Source: Chloroflexota bacterium (GTDB taxonomy: Bacteria; Chloroflexota; Anaerolineae; B4-G1). Taken from it: DNA of 64,000 nt. The notes below the pieces were generated by a model. That model saw only the letters and a list, made by a program, of their open reading frames with translations. It made no database searches and was not told where the DNA came from. The DNA lies in contig JAAEPW010000256.1 in the NCBI GenBank assembly GCA_024232355.1, forward strand, positions 3,033-67,032, written 5' to 3'. A program made the position numbers and the translations under genes. This document shows, in pieces, positions 55,479 to 64,000 of the stretch. Each line of letters begins with the position of its first letter. Positions within the stretch are counted from its first letter, which is position 1.

Positions 55479-57599
55479 CTACGTTTGGGCTTTGAATCGG
55501 ATCTCGGTCACTGCACCGCCATCGTTGCGCAGCGACATCTCTCCACCGAGGCTCCTGTGCACAATGTTTTGCAGTAGGTCAAGCCCCGTGCCGTGTCGCT
55601 CCATCTGCAATACCTCTTGTGGATAATGTGGCCCGTCGTTTTTGAATGTCAATATGACGGTATCGCCGTCGAGTTCGATGCAAATGTTGACGTGCACCGT
55701 GTCTTGCTCTCGCAAAGCGTATTTGACGGTGTTTGTGGCCAACTCGTTGATCACCAACGCCAGGTTGTGCGCCTGGTTGGGCTTTACGCGCACAGAGGAG
55801 GGGGGCACCTCTATCGACACACGCTTGCCGCGTGGGAGCGGTTGTGAGGACAAGCGGGCGATCCGGGCGACCAGTTCATAAAGCAATAGGGGCGTCCACT
55901 CCGAGTCGGACAACATGCTATGCACCGTGGACAGCCCGTGTATCCGGTTACTGAGGTTGTTCAAGAGGGATCGGTAGACGGGCAGCCCTTCCGCCTCGGC
56001 GTGTTGTTTTTCGATAACCAATAAACCGATGAGGGAGGTTAGGTTGTTCCTGACCCGGTGCTTGACCTCGCGCAGCAGTGTGGCTTTGGTTTCGGCGTCC
56101 TGGTTGGTCTGTTCGTACAACCGGGCGTTTTCGATGGCGGCGGCCGCCACCGAGGCTAACGACCCGATCAATGCTAGGTCAACGGTGTCGAAACGACCGG
56201 ACGCGGTATCCGCCAACTGGAGCACGCCGATCAGATTTTGTTTGACCCGCAGCGGGACGCTGAGGATGGAACAGAGTTCCATACCGGTTTGCCGGTCTAT
56301 CTCCTTAAAATGGCGTGCGTCGCTCCGGGTGTCTGGCACGTTCAGGGGTTCGCCGTGCTGTGCCACCCAACCAGCGATGCCCTCTCCCGGCGCCAGCCGC
56401 CAGCCGCGCACCAGGTCGTGGTGGGGGCCGGTCGCCTGCCGGCAGACCAGTGTTCTTGCCGAGGTCTGAGACGAGCCGTCCGGCGCTGCGTCCTGGGTAT
56501 CGAGCAACCAGACGGAGCAAGCCGCAATGTCCAACAAACGGCACACCTCGTCCAGGGCGGCATCGAGCATCTGGTCCAGGTCCAGCGTCGAGTTGAACAC
56601 TTGATTGGCCTGGTGGAGCAGTTCCAGGTCGCGGTTGCGTCGCTGCAGTGCTTTCTCCGCTCGCTTGCGCTCGGTGACGTCTATGATAAACCCTTCTAGC
56701 CCAACGGCTTGCCCAGCCTGTACTACAGGGATGGCAGTAAAAGTATGATAGGCAATGGAACCATCTTTACAACGTCGTGAGAATTCGCCTGCAGGAATAG
56801 GGTCTCCGGACAGCAACATTTCTACATTCCTCTGCGCCTGTTCCAAATCTACCTTGACTTGGGTCAAAGAAAAGTGTTGGCCGATCACTTCATCCGCTGA
56901 ATCGTACCCATGCATTTGCAACCATGCGTCGTTGACGTGCTGCCATAGCTTATCTTGATCAATGAAAAAGTAGCCTGCCTGGGTGCTATTGATGATGTCG
57001 CGGAATCGCTTCTCTGATTCCCGCAACACCTCCTGCACTCGCTTGCGCTCGGTGATGTCGCTCACTGTAGCCCGGCATATAGGCTGCCCCTCACTGTCTT
57101 GCGCCACCACCGCCTCTATCCGCGCCCAGAACTGCACGCCGTCCTTTCCCACCATTCTCAGCTCGCAGACCTGCGGCTCTTGTGTTTCAAAAAGTGTTTT
57201 GCGATGGAGGTAGTAAATGTCTTGATCCTCGTGGATGATGAAACGACTCAACGGCTGCTTGATCAAATCGTCTCTTGCCGCGCCTAACAGATTGGCGATG
57301 GTGAGATTTGCCTCCATGATCAGCCCTCGCTCGTTGAGCGTGAAATAGCTCACCGGGGCAAAATCGTATAGCTCCGCATACCTATCGCGCGATGCTCCGA
57401 GTTCCTGCTGTGCCCGGCGCAGTTCCTCGTTCTGCATTTCCAGCTCGATCTGGTGCACTTGCAGTTCGTGGAACATGCGCTGCGCGTCCTCGGGCGATAG
57501 CTCGTCCAGGTTTACGATGTCTGCGGGTTTCGCCCGCAGCGTCTCTTCCGCCTGTTGGCGTAGATCGGTGAATTTGTCGGAATGGGTTTGTTCTGCCAT
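55479..57599 (-). CDS. PAS-PAS-GAF histidine kinase of the HisKA_2 type
   Basis: 706 residues without membrane segments: helical FHELQVHQIELEMQNEELRR module, PAS at about 75-200 and 205-320, GAF at about 335-500 with GWRLAPGEGIAGWVAQHGEP, then HisKA_2 with LLREVKHRVRNNLTSLIGLL and an ATPase domain with NELATNTVKYAL and TGLDLLQNIVHRSLGGE. The GAF domain is close to that of the 19519-21156 kinase, linking both signalling clusters. It is the first gene of a unit that includes the 53812 kinase and the receiver, with 11 bp between the kinases. Confidence 0.92.
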   Translation of the reverse strand: MAEQTHSDKFTDLRQQAEETLRAKPADIVNLDELSPEDAQRMFHELQVHQIELEMQNEELRRAQQELGASRDRYAELYDFAPVSYFTLNERGLIMEANLTIANLLGAARDDLIKQPLSRFIIHEDQDIYYLHRKTLFETQEPQVCELRMVGKDGVQFWARIEAVVAQDSEGQPICRATVSDITERKRVQEVLRESEKRFRDIINSTQAGYFFIDQDKLWQHVNDAWLQMHGYDSADEVIGQHFSLTQVKVDLEQAQRNVEMLLSGDPIPAGEFSRRCKDGSIAYHTFTAIPVVQAGQAVGLEGFIIDVTERKRAEKALQRRNRDLELLHQANQVFNSTLDLDQMLDAALDEVCRLLDIAACSVWLLDTQDAAPDGSSQTSARTLVCRQATGPHHDLVRGWRLAPGEGIAGWVAQHGEPLNVPDTRSDARHFKEIDRQTGMELCSILSVPLRVKQNLIGVLQLADTASGRFDTVDLALIGSLASVAAAAIENARLYEQTNQDAETKATLLREVKHRVRNNLTSLIGLLVIEKQHAEAEGLPVYRSLLNNLSNRIHGLSTVHSMLSDSEWTPLLLYELVARIARLSSQPLPRGKRVSIEVPPSSVRVKPNQAHNLALVINELATNTVKYALREQDTVHVNICIELDGDTVILTFKNDGPHYPQEVLQMERHGTGLDLLQNIVHRSLGGEMSLRNDGGAVTEIRFKAQT

Positions 57600-58254
57600 T
57601 ATTTACCTCTTGTTCTTTGTCTAGCGAGCCAAGTGTTTTCCTCAATGCTCAAACGAGCAAGGCATTTCCTCCACTGCTCAAAGCGGGTATGCTACCCGCG
57701 TATCAAGCTGCATCTATCCTACAAGCCGGGGGTTGCAAACCCATGTGCGTCAACTTGATGATCACCCACGTCGCTCCTAAGGGATTTGCAATCCCGTTTT
57801 GGGTAGAATCATGCTGAAATCACGATGTTGATTCTACTTTTTACAATGCTATGCCGCCAAGACGCGGATACGGATTGCGTGCAACCTCTGGTTGCCATTG
57901 CAACCTTTGGTTGCCATTGCAACCTTTGGTTGCCATAATCCGCGCATACCCGCTGAGAGCGATAGGAGACAATTTTGAGCGTTCGAATGTCCAAGTTTCT
58001 ACGGTACCGCTTAGCTTGACGCGTATGGGTTGCAAACCCCCTTGGAGCGAATGGTAATCCAATCCATTGCTCAAAGCGGGTATGTTACCCGCGTGTTGTG
58101 TTGCGTGCATCCCCTGCGACCGGGGATTGCAAACCCCCGGGGAGCGGGTGAGGAGCGAGTGAGATATCTTATCCAACGCTCAAAGCGGGTATGCGCGGAT
58201 TATGGCAACCAGAGGTTGCACGCAATCCGTACCCGCGTGTTGTAGCGTGCATAT
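57600..58254. repeat. Palindromic (REP-like) repeat array downstream of the RAYT gene
   Basis: Copies of a unit containing GCTCAAAGCGGGTA ... TACCCGCGTGTTG lie at 57676-57705, 58069-58098 and 58178-58242, and an inverted, altered copy at about 57861-57961. Beside them stands a second palindrome, GGGGGTTGCAAACCCCC or variants, at 57727-57743, 58027-58041 and 58122-58138. The 58178 copy carries a 38-bp insert with GGCAACCAGAGGTTGC; in the inverted copy the same hairpin is expanded to three 19-bp tandem units at 57881-57937. No gene lies in this 655-bp stretch. Confidence 0.82.
57731..58038. mobile_element. 286-bp MITE related to the 62568-63997 IS, with 11-bp target duplication
   Basis: The ends CATGTGCGTCAACTTGA (57742-57758) and TTAGCTTGACGCGTATG (58011-58027) are inverted and match the tips of the intact IS at 62568 in 15 of 17 and 14 of 17 positions. 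GGTTGCAAACC flanks both sides (57731-57741, 58028-58038), so it inserted into a REP palindrome and duplicated 11 bp. No transposase is left. Confidence 0.8.
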
Positions 58255-58809
58255 TCAAGCCAACCACTCACTGATGTCATCCACGGCAATGACCGCCGGT
58301 TGCCCCCGAACATAATGCCTGGCACTGGACCACACATACGCTTCAGGACACTCTGTCAACGCCCAATGGGGCTGGCAGGGATTGTGATGAATGTACTCGA
58401 TCTTTTGCCTGAGAAAATCCAACGTGAACACGTCCCGCGCGTCGTAGCCATCCTCCCAAACCTTGTATTGCTGGTTGGGGATGCGGCTGGCTGCTTGTTC
58501 TAGGAATTTCAGTGCTTGATCATTGCTCTCGGCTTGATATTGGCGGATGATCTGTTTGGCCGTGTGTTTCTTGAAATCGCGCATCATATCTGAAAGGGTA
58601 TGATCTTTCAGGAAGCGGACGATAAAGTGAACGTGGTTGGGCATGATGACAAAAATGTAGAGGCGGAGCCATTGATGTGCGCGCATATAGTTCAGACTGT
58701 TGGCGATGATGCGTTTGTTGACGTCTCGTTGGAACAGGCGAGCGTGTTCCACGGCGGTGGTGGTGATAAAGTAGAGGTTGTCTGGATCAAAGTCTGGGCG
58801 TACGGGCAT
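58255..58809 (-). CDS. REP-associated tyrosine transposase (RAYT, Y1_Tnp family)
   Basis: 184 residues of the IS200-related Transposase_17 family. The HUH pair is His59 and His61 in IMPNHVHFIVRF, and the catalytic Tyr is Tyr139 in LRQKIEYIHHNP; VWSSARHYV is the usual C-terminal motif. RAYT proteins cut and join single-stranded DNA at palindromic REP sequences and are thought to spread them. Here the gene is flanked on both sides by matching palindromes (58178-58242 downstream, 58833-58937 upstream), so enzyme and substrate sit together. All key residues are intact, so it may be active. Confidence 0.92.
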   Translation of the reverse strand: MPVRPDFDPDNLYFITTTAVEHARLFQRDVNKRIIANSLNYMRAHQWLRLYIFVIMPNHVHFIVRFLKDHTLSDMMRDFKKHTAKQIIRQYQAESNDQALKFLEQAASRIPNQQYKVWEDGYDARDVFTLDFLRQKIEYIHHNPCQPHWALTECPEAYVWSSARHYVRGQPAVIAVDDISEWLA

Positions 58810-58832
58810 GTTCTCTTCCTTTTTCTACAATT

Positions 58833-58937
58833 GGGGGTTGCAAACCCCCTTGGAGCTCTTGTCCAACGCTCAAAGCGGGTATGATACCCGCGTGTTGTGT
58901 TGCGTGCATCCCCTGCGGCCGGGGGTTGCAAACCCCC
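58833..58937. repeat. REP-like repeat unit upstream of the RAYT gene
   Basis: The cleanest copy of the unit: GGGGGTTGCAAACCCCC at 58833-58849, GCTCAAAGCGGGTATGATACC from 58868 running to GCGTGTTG at 58897, and again GGGGGTTGCAAACCCCC at 58921-58937. It ends about 34 bp before the stop codon of the CheB-CheR fusion gene. Confidence 0.85.
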
Positions 58938-58970
58938 TGGGAGCGGGCGGGAGCAAGTGCAGACAATGCC

Positions 58971-61900
58971 TCACGCATCCCGCCTGCTAACATCCCGCTC
59001 AGTGGTGGCGACGGCATACGGCTCTCTATTTTCATTCACCAGCACCGTGCCCGTCAGCCAGACGTCCAAAACCGCACCGCTCTTGGTGATGCGCTGCGCC
59101 TCGAACGGCTCGACGATCTCTCTACCGACCAGCTTTTGCACAAACGCCAATGCATTCTCGCGCCCTTTCTCTGGGACAATATCGCGGATGTTCATCGCCA
59201 GCGCCTCGGCCTCGCTCCAGCCGTACATCCTCTCTGCGCCAGGGTTCCAGGCCATGATGTTTCCCTCAAAATCCTGCACGGTGATCGCGTCGTTCGAGTC
59301 GCGGACAACGATGGCAAGGCGACCCAGGCGCTCCTGCTCCTTCATGCTCTTGGTAATATCCAGAGATACGGTTGTCGCGCCAATCATCTGCCCAGTAGAA
59401 TCCGTCAGGGGTTCTGCCACGACATCGTATATGTGGTCGCCATCTGAGAGAGCAAAGGTGATCTCGGTTTGCGCGCCGACCCCAGTTTCTATCACTCGCT
59501 TTTTCAATTCTACCAACTTGGTTGTCCCTTCATTTTGTGCAAGTTCGTCGTCCCGTTTTCCCAGGGCGGAACTTGAATCAAAATCTGGGTGTGGATTATG
59601 GATCCAGGTATAACGCAGGTCTCGATCTATATGGGAAACAATGATGTTGGAACCTTCAAGCGCCACCCGAAAGCGTTCTTTACTCTTTTGCAGCGCATCC
59701 TGCAACTGTTTTAGTTCTGTGATCTCAACAAATGTGATCACCGTCCCCTCGATCACATTCTCCACAGTGCGATAGGGTAGGATGCGCATCAGGTACCACT
59801 GCTCGTTTGTGGTTTGTACCTGGGCCTCGACGGGAATCAGGCTGTCCAGAACCGACTGCGCATCTTGAACCAGGCTGTCATAGTCCACAAGGTTGGAGGC
59901 GATGTGGCCTATGGGCCGCCCGACATCGCTTTGGATCAGGTGGATCACCTGGGTGGCGGCGGGCGTAAAGCGCTGAATGCACAGTTGGTGGTCCAAAAAG
60001 ATAGTGCCCACGCCGGTGCCGGCCAGCAGGTTGTTCATATCGTTGTTCGCCCGCGACAGTTCGTCCAATTTCCCTTGCAGTTCCGTATTGACCGTCACCA
60101 GTTCCTCGTTGACCGATTGCAGCTCTTCCTTGGAGGTCTCTAATTCCTCGTTGGTCGATTGCAGTTCTTCGTTGGAGCTTTGCAGTTCCTCGTTCGTAGA
60201 CTTTAGCTCTTCGTTCGAGGTCTCTAACTCTTCGACGGTGGTCTGGAGATATTCTTCCTTGGCCCGCAACTCTCGCTCCAGGTCCGCGATGCGGCGGTCG
60301 GTATCTGTAACCGGCTCGCCCGCCGCTTTGACGATCTCTGCGCGGTTCTCGGGGGTCACATCCTCGAACAGAACCATGATCAAGCCCTGCATAGAGGGCG
60401 GATCCAGCACCGGTCGGACCGTCAAATTGATGGTCTGGCGATCGCCGTTCGTCCTGACCTCTAAACCCGCATAGTGGACGGGGGTTTTCTGGGCGATGAC
60501 CTTGCGGATGGCGGTGGTCAATTGCAGCCTCACCCCCTCGCGCGCCATCCTGAGAATGTTCAGGCTGGCCTCGCCGGGGGCCGGTTCCAGGTATTTGCCG
60601 GTGCGGCCGTGAATATAGAGCACGTCGGCCTTTTCGTTGACGATGGCGCAAGCGGGCGTATAGTGCTGGAGCAGCGACTTTTCGGCCAGTTCGCGCACGC
60701 TGATCTTTTTTTCTGCTGTGATCCCTTTGCCCGCGCGCGTGCTCACAATGTCGTCCATAAAGGGCGGGCGGGGAAAAGTGATCAGCGGCCTGTGGGTAGC
60801 CACGTCCCCCTTGCGCCGGTACAGTTTCCATTTTCTGTCTATTGTGCCAAAGAGGTCGACAAACTCACCGACGCTCTCGGAATTGCCCAGAAAGAGCACG
60901 CCGTTCGCTTTCAGAGAATAGTGGAACAGGGGCAGCACCCGTTTCTGCAGTTGGGGCTGCAAATAGATCAACAGGTTGCGGCAGCTGATCAGGTCCATCT
61001 TGGAGAATGGCGGGTCATCGATCACGTTCTGCTCGGCAAAGACGACCATGTCGCGGATCGATTTCTTGATCTGGTAGGTATTGCCATCCTCATCCTGAAC
61101 AAAGAAACGGGCCAACCGTTCCGGCGAGACGTCGGCCACGATGCCATCAGGATAGATGCCGGCGCGGGCCTTTTCGATCGCGTCGCCATCAATGTCGGTG
61201 GCAAAGACCTGCACCTTGTGATCTATTCTCAACGTGTCCATCTGCTCCCGCAGCAGCATGGTGATGGAATAAGCTTCTTCACCGGTGGAGCAGCCGGGTA
61301 TCCAGATACGCACCGCATGATCCGGGGGCCTTTTTTCCAGCAGACTCGGGAGCACTGTTTCTTCGAGCATCTCGAACGCTTCGGGGTCGCGGAAAAAGTT
61401 GGTCACGCCGATGAGGATCTCTCGAAAGAGCGTCTCCACTTCCAGCGGGTTCTGTTGGAGATAGCGGACGTAATCGTTCAGCCGCTCGATCTGGTTGACG
61501 GCCATGCGCCGTTCGATGCGCCGCCGGATCGTGTTCTGTTTATAGTAGGAGAAATCGTGCCCGGTCTGGGCGCGCAGCAGGATGAATATTTTTTGCAGCG
61601 AGTCGGTGGTTTCGGGCACCGGAGCGACCGCTGGCCGCGCGCCCTTGCCCAAAGCGTGTTCGACGTAGGTCATCAACTGCTGCGGCATCTCGTCCGGCGG
61701 CAGGATATAGTCTACCAGGCCGGTAGAGATGGCGCTGCGCGGCATGCCGTCGTACTTGGCCGATTGGGTATCCTGGGCCATCGCCATGCCGCCCTCTCCC
61801 TTGATCGCTTTCAAGCCCAGCGTGCCGTCGCTGCCGGTGCCGGAGAGCACGATGCAGATCGCCTGCTCGCGCTGATCTTGGGCCAGGGAGCGGAAAAAGA

Positions 61901-62429
61901 AATCGATCGGCAGCCGCAGACCGCGCGGCGCTCCCGGCTCCATCAAGTGTAGTTTGCCGTGCAGCAATGCCATATCCTTGTTGGGTGGGATGATGTAGGC
62001 GCAGTTGGGTTCCACCTCTATCCCATCGCTGACCCGGTGGACCTTCATGCGGGTCAAGCGCTGCACCAGGTCGTCCAGGATGCTCTTGTGCGGCGAGCTG
62101 AGGTGCTGCACCAGCACAAACGCCATCCCGCTGTCGGGCGGCATTTGAGTAAAGAACTTTTCAAACGCCTCCAGCCCTCCCGCCGACGCGCCAATGCCGA
62201 CGATGGGAAAAGCAGGCTCCTGGCCCTCCTCTTGGGCGGCTTGAGGTTCTGCGTCTTTTTTTGATGTGTCTACGGATTCTTCCGAGATATCCGCAGATTC
62301 TTCTCGATCTCCCGCCTCTGGGCGAACGATATCCGCAGATTCTTCTCGATCTCCCGCCTCTGGGCGGACATCTGTCTCTTGTTTGGTGTTGTCTTTTTGT
62401 TTCTGGGATTCGGCTTTTTTTCGGGCCAT
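58971..62429 (-). CDS. CheB-CheR fusion with coiled coil and three PAS domains
   Basis: 1152 residues. After a charged N-terminus, the CheB methylesterase (about 74-265) has the full triad Ser82 in GIGASAGG, His109 in VLVQHL and Asp201 in SGTGSDGT. CheR (about 275-540) has the SAM site IWIPGCSTGEEAYSI at about 375-389 and DLISCRNLLIYL. A long coiled coil of repeated STNEELQSSNEEL comes next, then three PAS domains ending at RDVSRRDA. Related proteins usually continue into a kinase or GGDEF domain; this one stops, 34 bp from a REP unit. A 14-residue, 42-bp direct duplication (VRPEAGDREESADI) sits in the N-terminus. GGAGG precedes the ATG. Confidence 0.93.
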   Translation of the reverse strand: MARKKAESQKQKDNTKQETDVRPEAGDREESADIVRPEAGDREESADISEESVDTSKKDAEPQAAQEEGQEPAFPIVGIGASAGGLEAFEKFFTQMPPDSGMAFVLVQHLSSPHKSILDDLVQRLTRMKVHRVSDGIEVEPNCAYIIPPNKDMALLHGKLHLMEPGAPRGLRLPIDFFFRSLAQDQREQAICIVLSGTGSDGTLGLKAIKGEGGMAMAQDTQSAKYDGMPRSAISTGLVDYILPPDEMPQQLMTYVEHALGKGARPAVAPVPETTDSLQKIFILLRAQTGHDFSYYKQNTIRRRIERRMAVNQIERLNDYVRYLQQNPLEVETLFREILIGVTNFFRDPEAFEMLEETVLPSLLEKRPPDHAVRIWIPGCSTGEEAYSITMLLREQMDTLRIDHKVQVFATDIDGDAIEKARAGIYPDGIVADVSPERLARFFVQDEDGNTYQIKKSIRDMVVFAEQNVIDDPPFSKMDLISCRNLLIYLQPQLQKRVLPLFHYSLKANGVLFLGNSESVGEFVDLFGTIDRKWKLYRRKGDVATHRPLITFPRPPFMDDIVSTRAGKGITAEKKISVRELAEKSLLQHYTPACAIVNEKADVLYIHGRTGKYLEPAPGEASLNILRMAREGVRLQLTTAIRKVIAQKTPVHYAGLEVRTNGDRQTINLTVRPVLDPPSMQGLIMVLFEDVTPENRAEIVKAAGEPVTDTDRRIADLERELRAKEEYLQTTVEELETSNEELKSTNEELQSSNEELQSTNEELETSKEELQSVNEELVTVNTELQGKLDELSRANNDMNNLLAGTGVGTIFLDHQLCIQRFTPAATQVIHLIQSDVGRPIGHIASNLVDYDSLVQDAQSVLDSLIPVEAQVQTTNEQWYLMRILPYRTVENVIEGTVITFVEITELKQLQDALQKSKERFRVALEGSNIIVSHIDRDLRYTWIHNPHPDFDSSSALGKRDDELAQNEGTTKLVELKKRVIETGVGAQTEITFALSDGDHIYDVVAEPLTDSTGQMIGATTVSLDITKSMKEQERLGRLAIVVRDSNDAITVQDFEGNIMAWNPGAERMYGWSEAEALAMNIRDIVPEKGRENALAFVQKLVGREIVEPFEAQRITKSGAVLDVWLTGTVLVNENREPYAVATTERDVSRRDA

Positions 62430-62553
62430 TTGGGTACCTCCATTTGTACGCTTGCGCCGATTGCTACAGTCGGCAGGATGTTAAATGCTGGCCTTGCGCC
62501 AGTTCAGAGATTGACATGTCAGTCACAGATGATACTAGCAAAGAGTCTATGCC

Positions 62554-62567
62554 GGGGGGGGGGGGGG
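62554..62567. repeat. 14-bp poly-G tract at the left border of the IS
   Basis: Fourteen G directly precede the left inverted repeat; at least three G follow the right one at the window end. This suggests insertion into, and duplication of, a G run. Confidence 0.7.
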
Positions 62568-63997
62568 CATATGCGTCAACTTAATTTTTTCTTGACAGCA
62601 GGGCAAGACATGAGAGAATTTTCCCGTGTCGAGTTTGAAATTAAGCATAACGGAGACAAGGAGAAAACCCCAAATGTCAAAAATCACTCGTATCTTGGCG
62701 AAAGACTGGGACGAATTAGTCAGCTCCATTCCCGATGATTTGGAGAGCAGCGCAAAAGAATATGGTGCGCTGCGCCGTCGTCGTGGTATCAAGTCTGCGG
62801 CCAATCTACTGCGATTGATACTGATCTACGCCAACGTGCTCTCACTTCTCACGACAGCACTGTGGGGAGTGGGACTGGGCATTTGCAACATTAGTCGCCA
62901 AGCCATCCAGAAGCGAGTGCATAAAAGCACCCCCTGGTTGCGTTATCTGGTAACTGTCCTGTTGGGCACACTGATCAAAATACCCGTGAATAGCGCAGGA
63001 CTAATCAAGCGAGTGATCTTGAGGGATGCCAGTGTCATTTCAAGACCTGGCAGTCCCGGTACCGAATGGAGAATCCACTTGAGTTGGAGTCCATTTAGTA
63101 TGCAACCAACTCAAGTGACTGTGACAGATGAACGTGCTGGTGAAGGATTGGAAGATGCCGAACTCCAAGCAAGCGACTTGGTTGTGGCTGACCGAGCGCA
63201 CGGTATCTGGCGCACTATCCAAGTTGCATTGCAAGCAATGGCCTACTTTATCATCCGCCTCACTTGGTCAAACTTGCCCTTGCTCACACCAAATGGTCAG
63301 TCCTTTGACCTCATCGTCTGGCTACGCGACTTGCCAGAAACCACTGAGTACGCTGAAATCACCGTCATCGCGACAAATGACCCGGAAAAGCGTCCGCTAC
63401 GTTTGGTGGTTGGACGCTTGCCCCCAGACAAAGCTGAAGAGGCTCGAGAAAGAGCTCGCCGTCAGGCTCGCAAAAACAAACGCCAAGTGAATCCCAATAC
63501 GCTCCTCGCTGCTGGCTTCTGCATTCTCCTCACTAATCTTCCTGTTACAGCTTGGCCGATCTCGCTCGTCTTGGCTTTCTATCGCGTCCGTTGGCAAATC
63601 GAATGGTGCTTCCGTCGCTGGAAAAGTTTGTGCAACTTGGATAAATTGCCTGCTTATCCTGCCAAGATTGCCGAGCCAGTATTGCTGGCTAAACTGATTA
63701 TCATTTTATTAATGCAGCGTCGTCTTGGTTCATTGCCGTGGAATGATTGGTGGGCTGCTAAGGAACCCGGCCCGGTCGTTTCTCCAGTTGTAAAGATGGT
63801 GCACAATCATCTGTGCGAGATCATTTGCCCTGCTGCTGTCATTGATCAATTACTGGAAAACCCTTCCCTCTTTCTCCGCCATTTGCGTTCCTCTCGCCGC
63901 AAGCGCCCCCTGCAACTCGTCGATGCTGCTCGCCGGTTTGCCAAACTTATCCCCGATTTGACTCCCGTCCCTGCCCTTTGTTAAGTTGACGCATATG
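62568..63997 (+). mobile_element. Intact IS4-family insertion sequence
   Basis: About 1430 bp, bounded by CATATGCGTCAACTTAA (62568-62584) and its exact reverse complement (63981-63997). It carries a single transposase gene whose stop codon falls in the right inverted repeat. The right flank is only three bases long in this window, so the target duplication cannot be confirmed. Confidence 0.9.
62674..63984 (+). CDS. IS4-family DDE transposase
   Basis: 436 residues with an unbroken frame. The catalytic acids are Asp118 in ILRDASVI, Asp173 in LVVADRAHG, and Glu310 inside YRVRWQIEWCFRRWK, which is the YREK signature of the IS4 family (Tyr303, Arg306, Glu310, Lys317). It should cut and insert the element as a double-strand-break DDE enzyme. 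AAGGAG lies 10 nt before the ATG at 62674; a GTG at 62626 would only add an N-terminal extension. Confidence 0.95.
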   Translation: MSKITRILAKDWDELVSSIPDDLESSAKEYGALRRRRGIKSAANLLRLILIYANVLSLLTTALWGVGLGICNISRQAIQKRVHKSTPWLRYLVTVLLGTLIKIPVNSAGLIKRVILRDASVISRPGSPGTEWRIHLSWSPFSMQPTQVTVTDERAGEGLEDAELQASDLVVADRAHGIWRTIQVALQAMAYFIIRLTWSNLPLLTPNGQSFDLIVWLRDLPETTEYAEITVIATNDPEKRPLRLVVGRLPPDKAEEARERARRQARKNKRQVNPNTLLAAGFCILLTNLPVTAWPISLVLAFYRVRWQIEWCFRRWKSLCNLDKLPAYPAKIAEPVLLAKLIIILLMQRRLGSLPWNDWWAAKEPGPVVSPVVKMVHNHLCEIICPAAVIDQLLENPSLFLRHLRSSRRKRPLQLVDAARRFAKLIPDLTPVPALC

Positions 63998-64000
63998 GGG

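Noticed and set aside
57881..57937. Three evenly spaced repeats resembling a tiny CRISPR array
   Set aside because: The 19-bp units are directly adjacent without spacers, and each is a palindrome variant of a REP hairpin; no cas gene is near.
60474..61952. A 492-codon plus-strand open frame
   Set aside because: It lies antisense to the CheB-CheR gene, whose catalytic motifs are all in the other strand; its composition is that of a mirror frame.
1..64000. tRNA, rRNA or classical defence systems
   Set aside because: Gaps between genes were read for tRNA-like folds, rRNA and defence gene motifs; none was recognised.

Overview
The window is a bacterial chromosome segment carrying mostly protein genes; no rRNA, tRNA or CRISPR array was seen. 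The gene mix fits a Chloroflexota bacterium, most likely Anaerolineae-like: very long soluble multi-GAF histidine kinases, lipoprotein-type PBP2, lamin-tail proteins, an L,D-transpeptidase with an N-terminal peptidoglycan-binding domain, an MttB-like methyltransferase, and many short dispersed repeats, some inside genes. This placement is an inference from gene content, not from a marker gene.

Layout. 1-5122 (minus): GH18 lipoprotein (cut by the window edge), Mpg-type glycosylase, sugar epimerase, membrane hybrid kinase and solute-binding protein. 5515-8199 (plus): radical SAM/SPASM enzyme and FAD oxidoreductase. 8221-11745 (minus): six-TM CcmC-like protein, PBP2 and Maf. 11800-32147 (minus): a 20-kb phosphorelay island with six histidine kinases, two free Rcp1-type receivers and one frameshifted receiver. 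It includes a 2025-residue kinase with eight GAF domains and a kinase whose sensor is a cytosolic LacI-type sugar-binding domain. 32569-34146 (minus): L,D-transpeptidase. 34313-36361 (plus): uvrB. 36367-39407 (minus): MetE/UROD-like protein, two paralogous lamin-tail proteins and a small acidic protein. 39520-40655 (plus): an InlB-repeat relic and rpiA. 40652-48576 (minus): an efflux operon with two HlyD/MacA adaptors, MacB-type ATPase and permease, OmpR-type regulator, sensor kinase and a nucleotidyltransferase. 48776-50242 (plus): mttB-like gene. 50605-57599 (minus): an HTH fragment and a second signalling cluster of three PAS kinases and a receiver. 57640-58960: a RAYT transposase bedded in palindromic repeats. 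58971-62429 (minus): a CheB-CheR-PAS fusion. 62568-63997: a complete IS4-type insertion sequence.

How it fits together. Most of the sequence encodes input and phosphotransfer modules, while only one DNA-binding regulator (42946-43644) is present. The big island must therefore act through free receivers on targets elsewhere. Kinase cores are clearly related to each other, so local duplication and domain shuffling built it. Mobile and foldback elements are frequent: one IS, one probable deletion derivative of that IS with an 11-bp target duplication, two further MITE-like elements with 9- to 10-bp target duplications, two other inverted-repeat elements, and the RAYT/REP array. Some coding sequences also carry in-frame repeat insertions.
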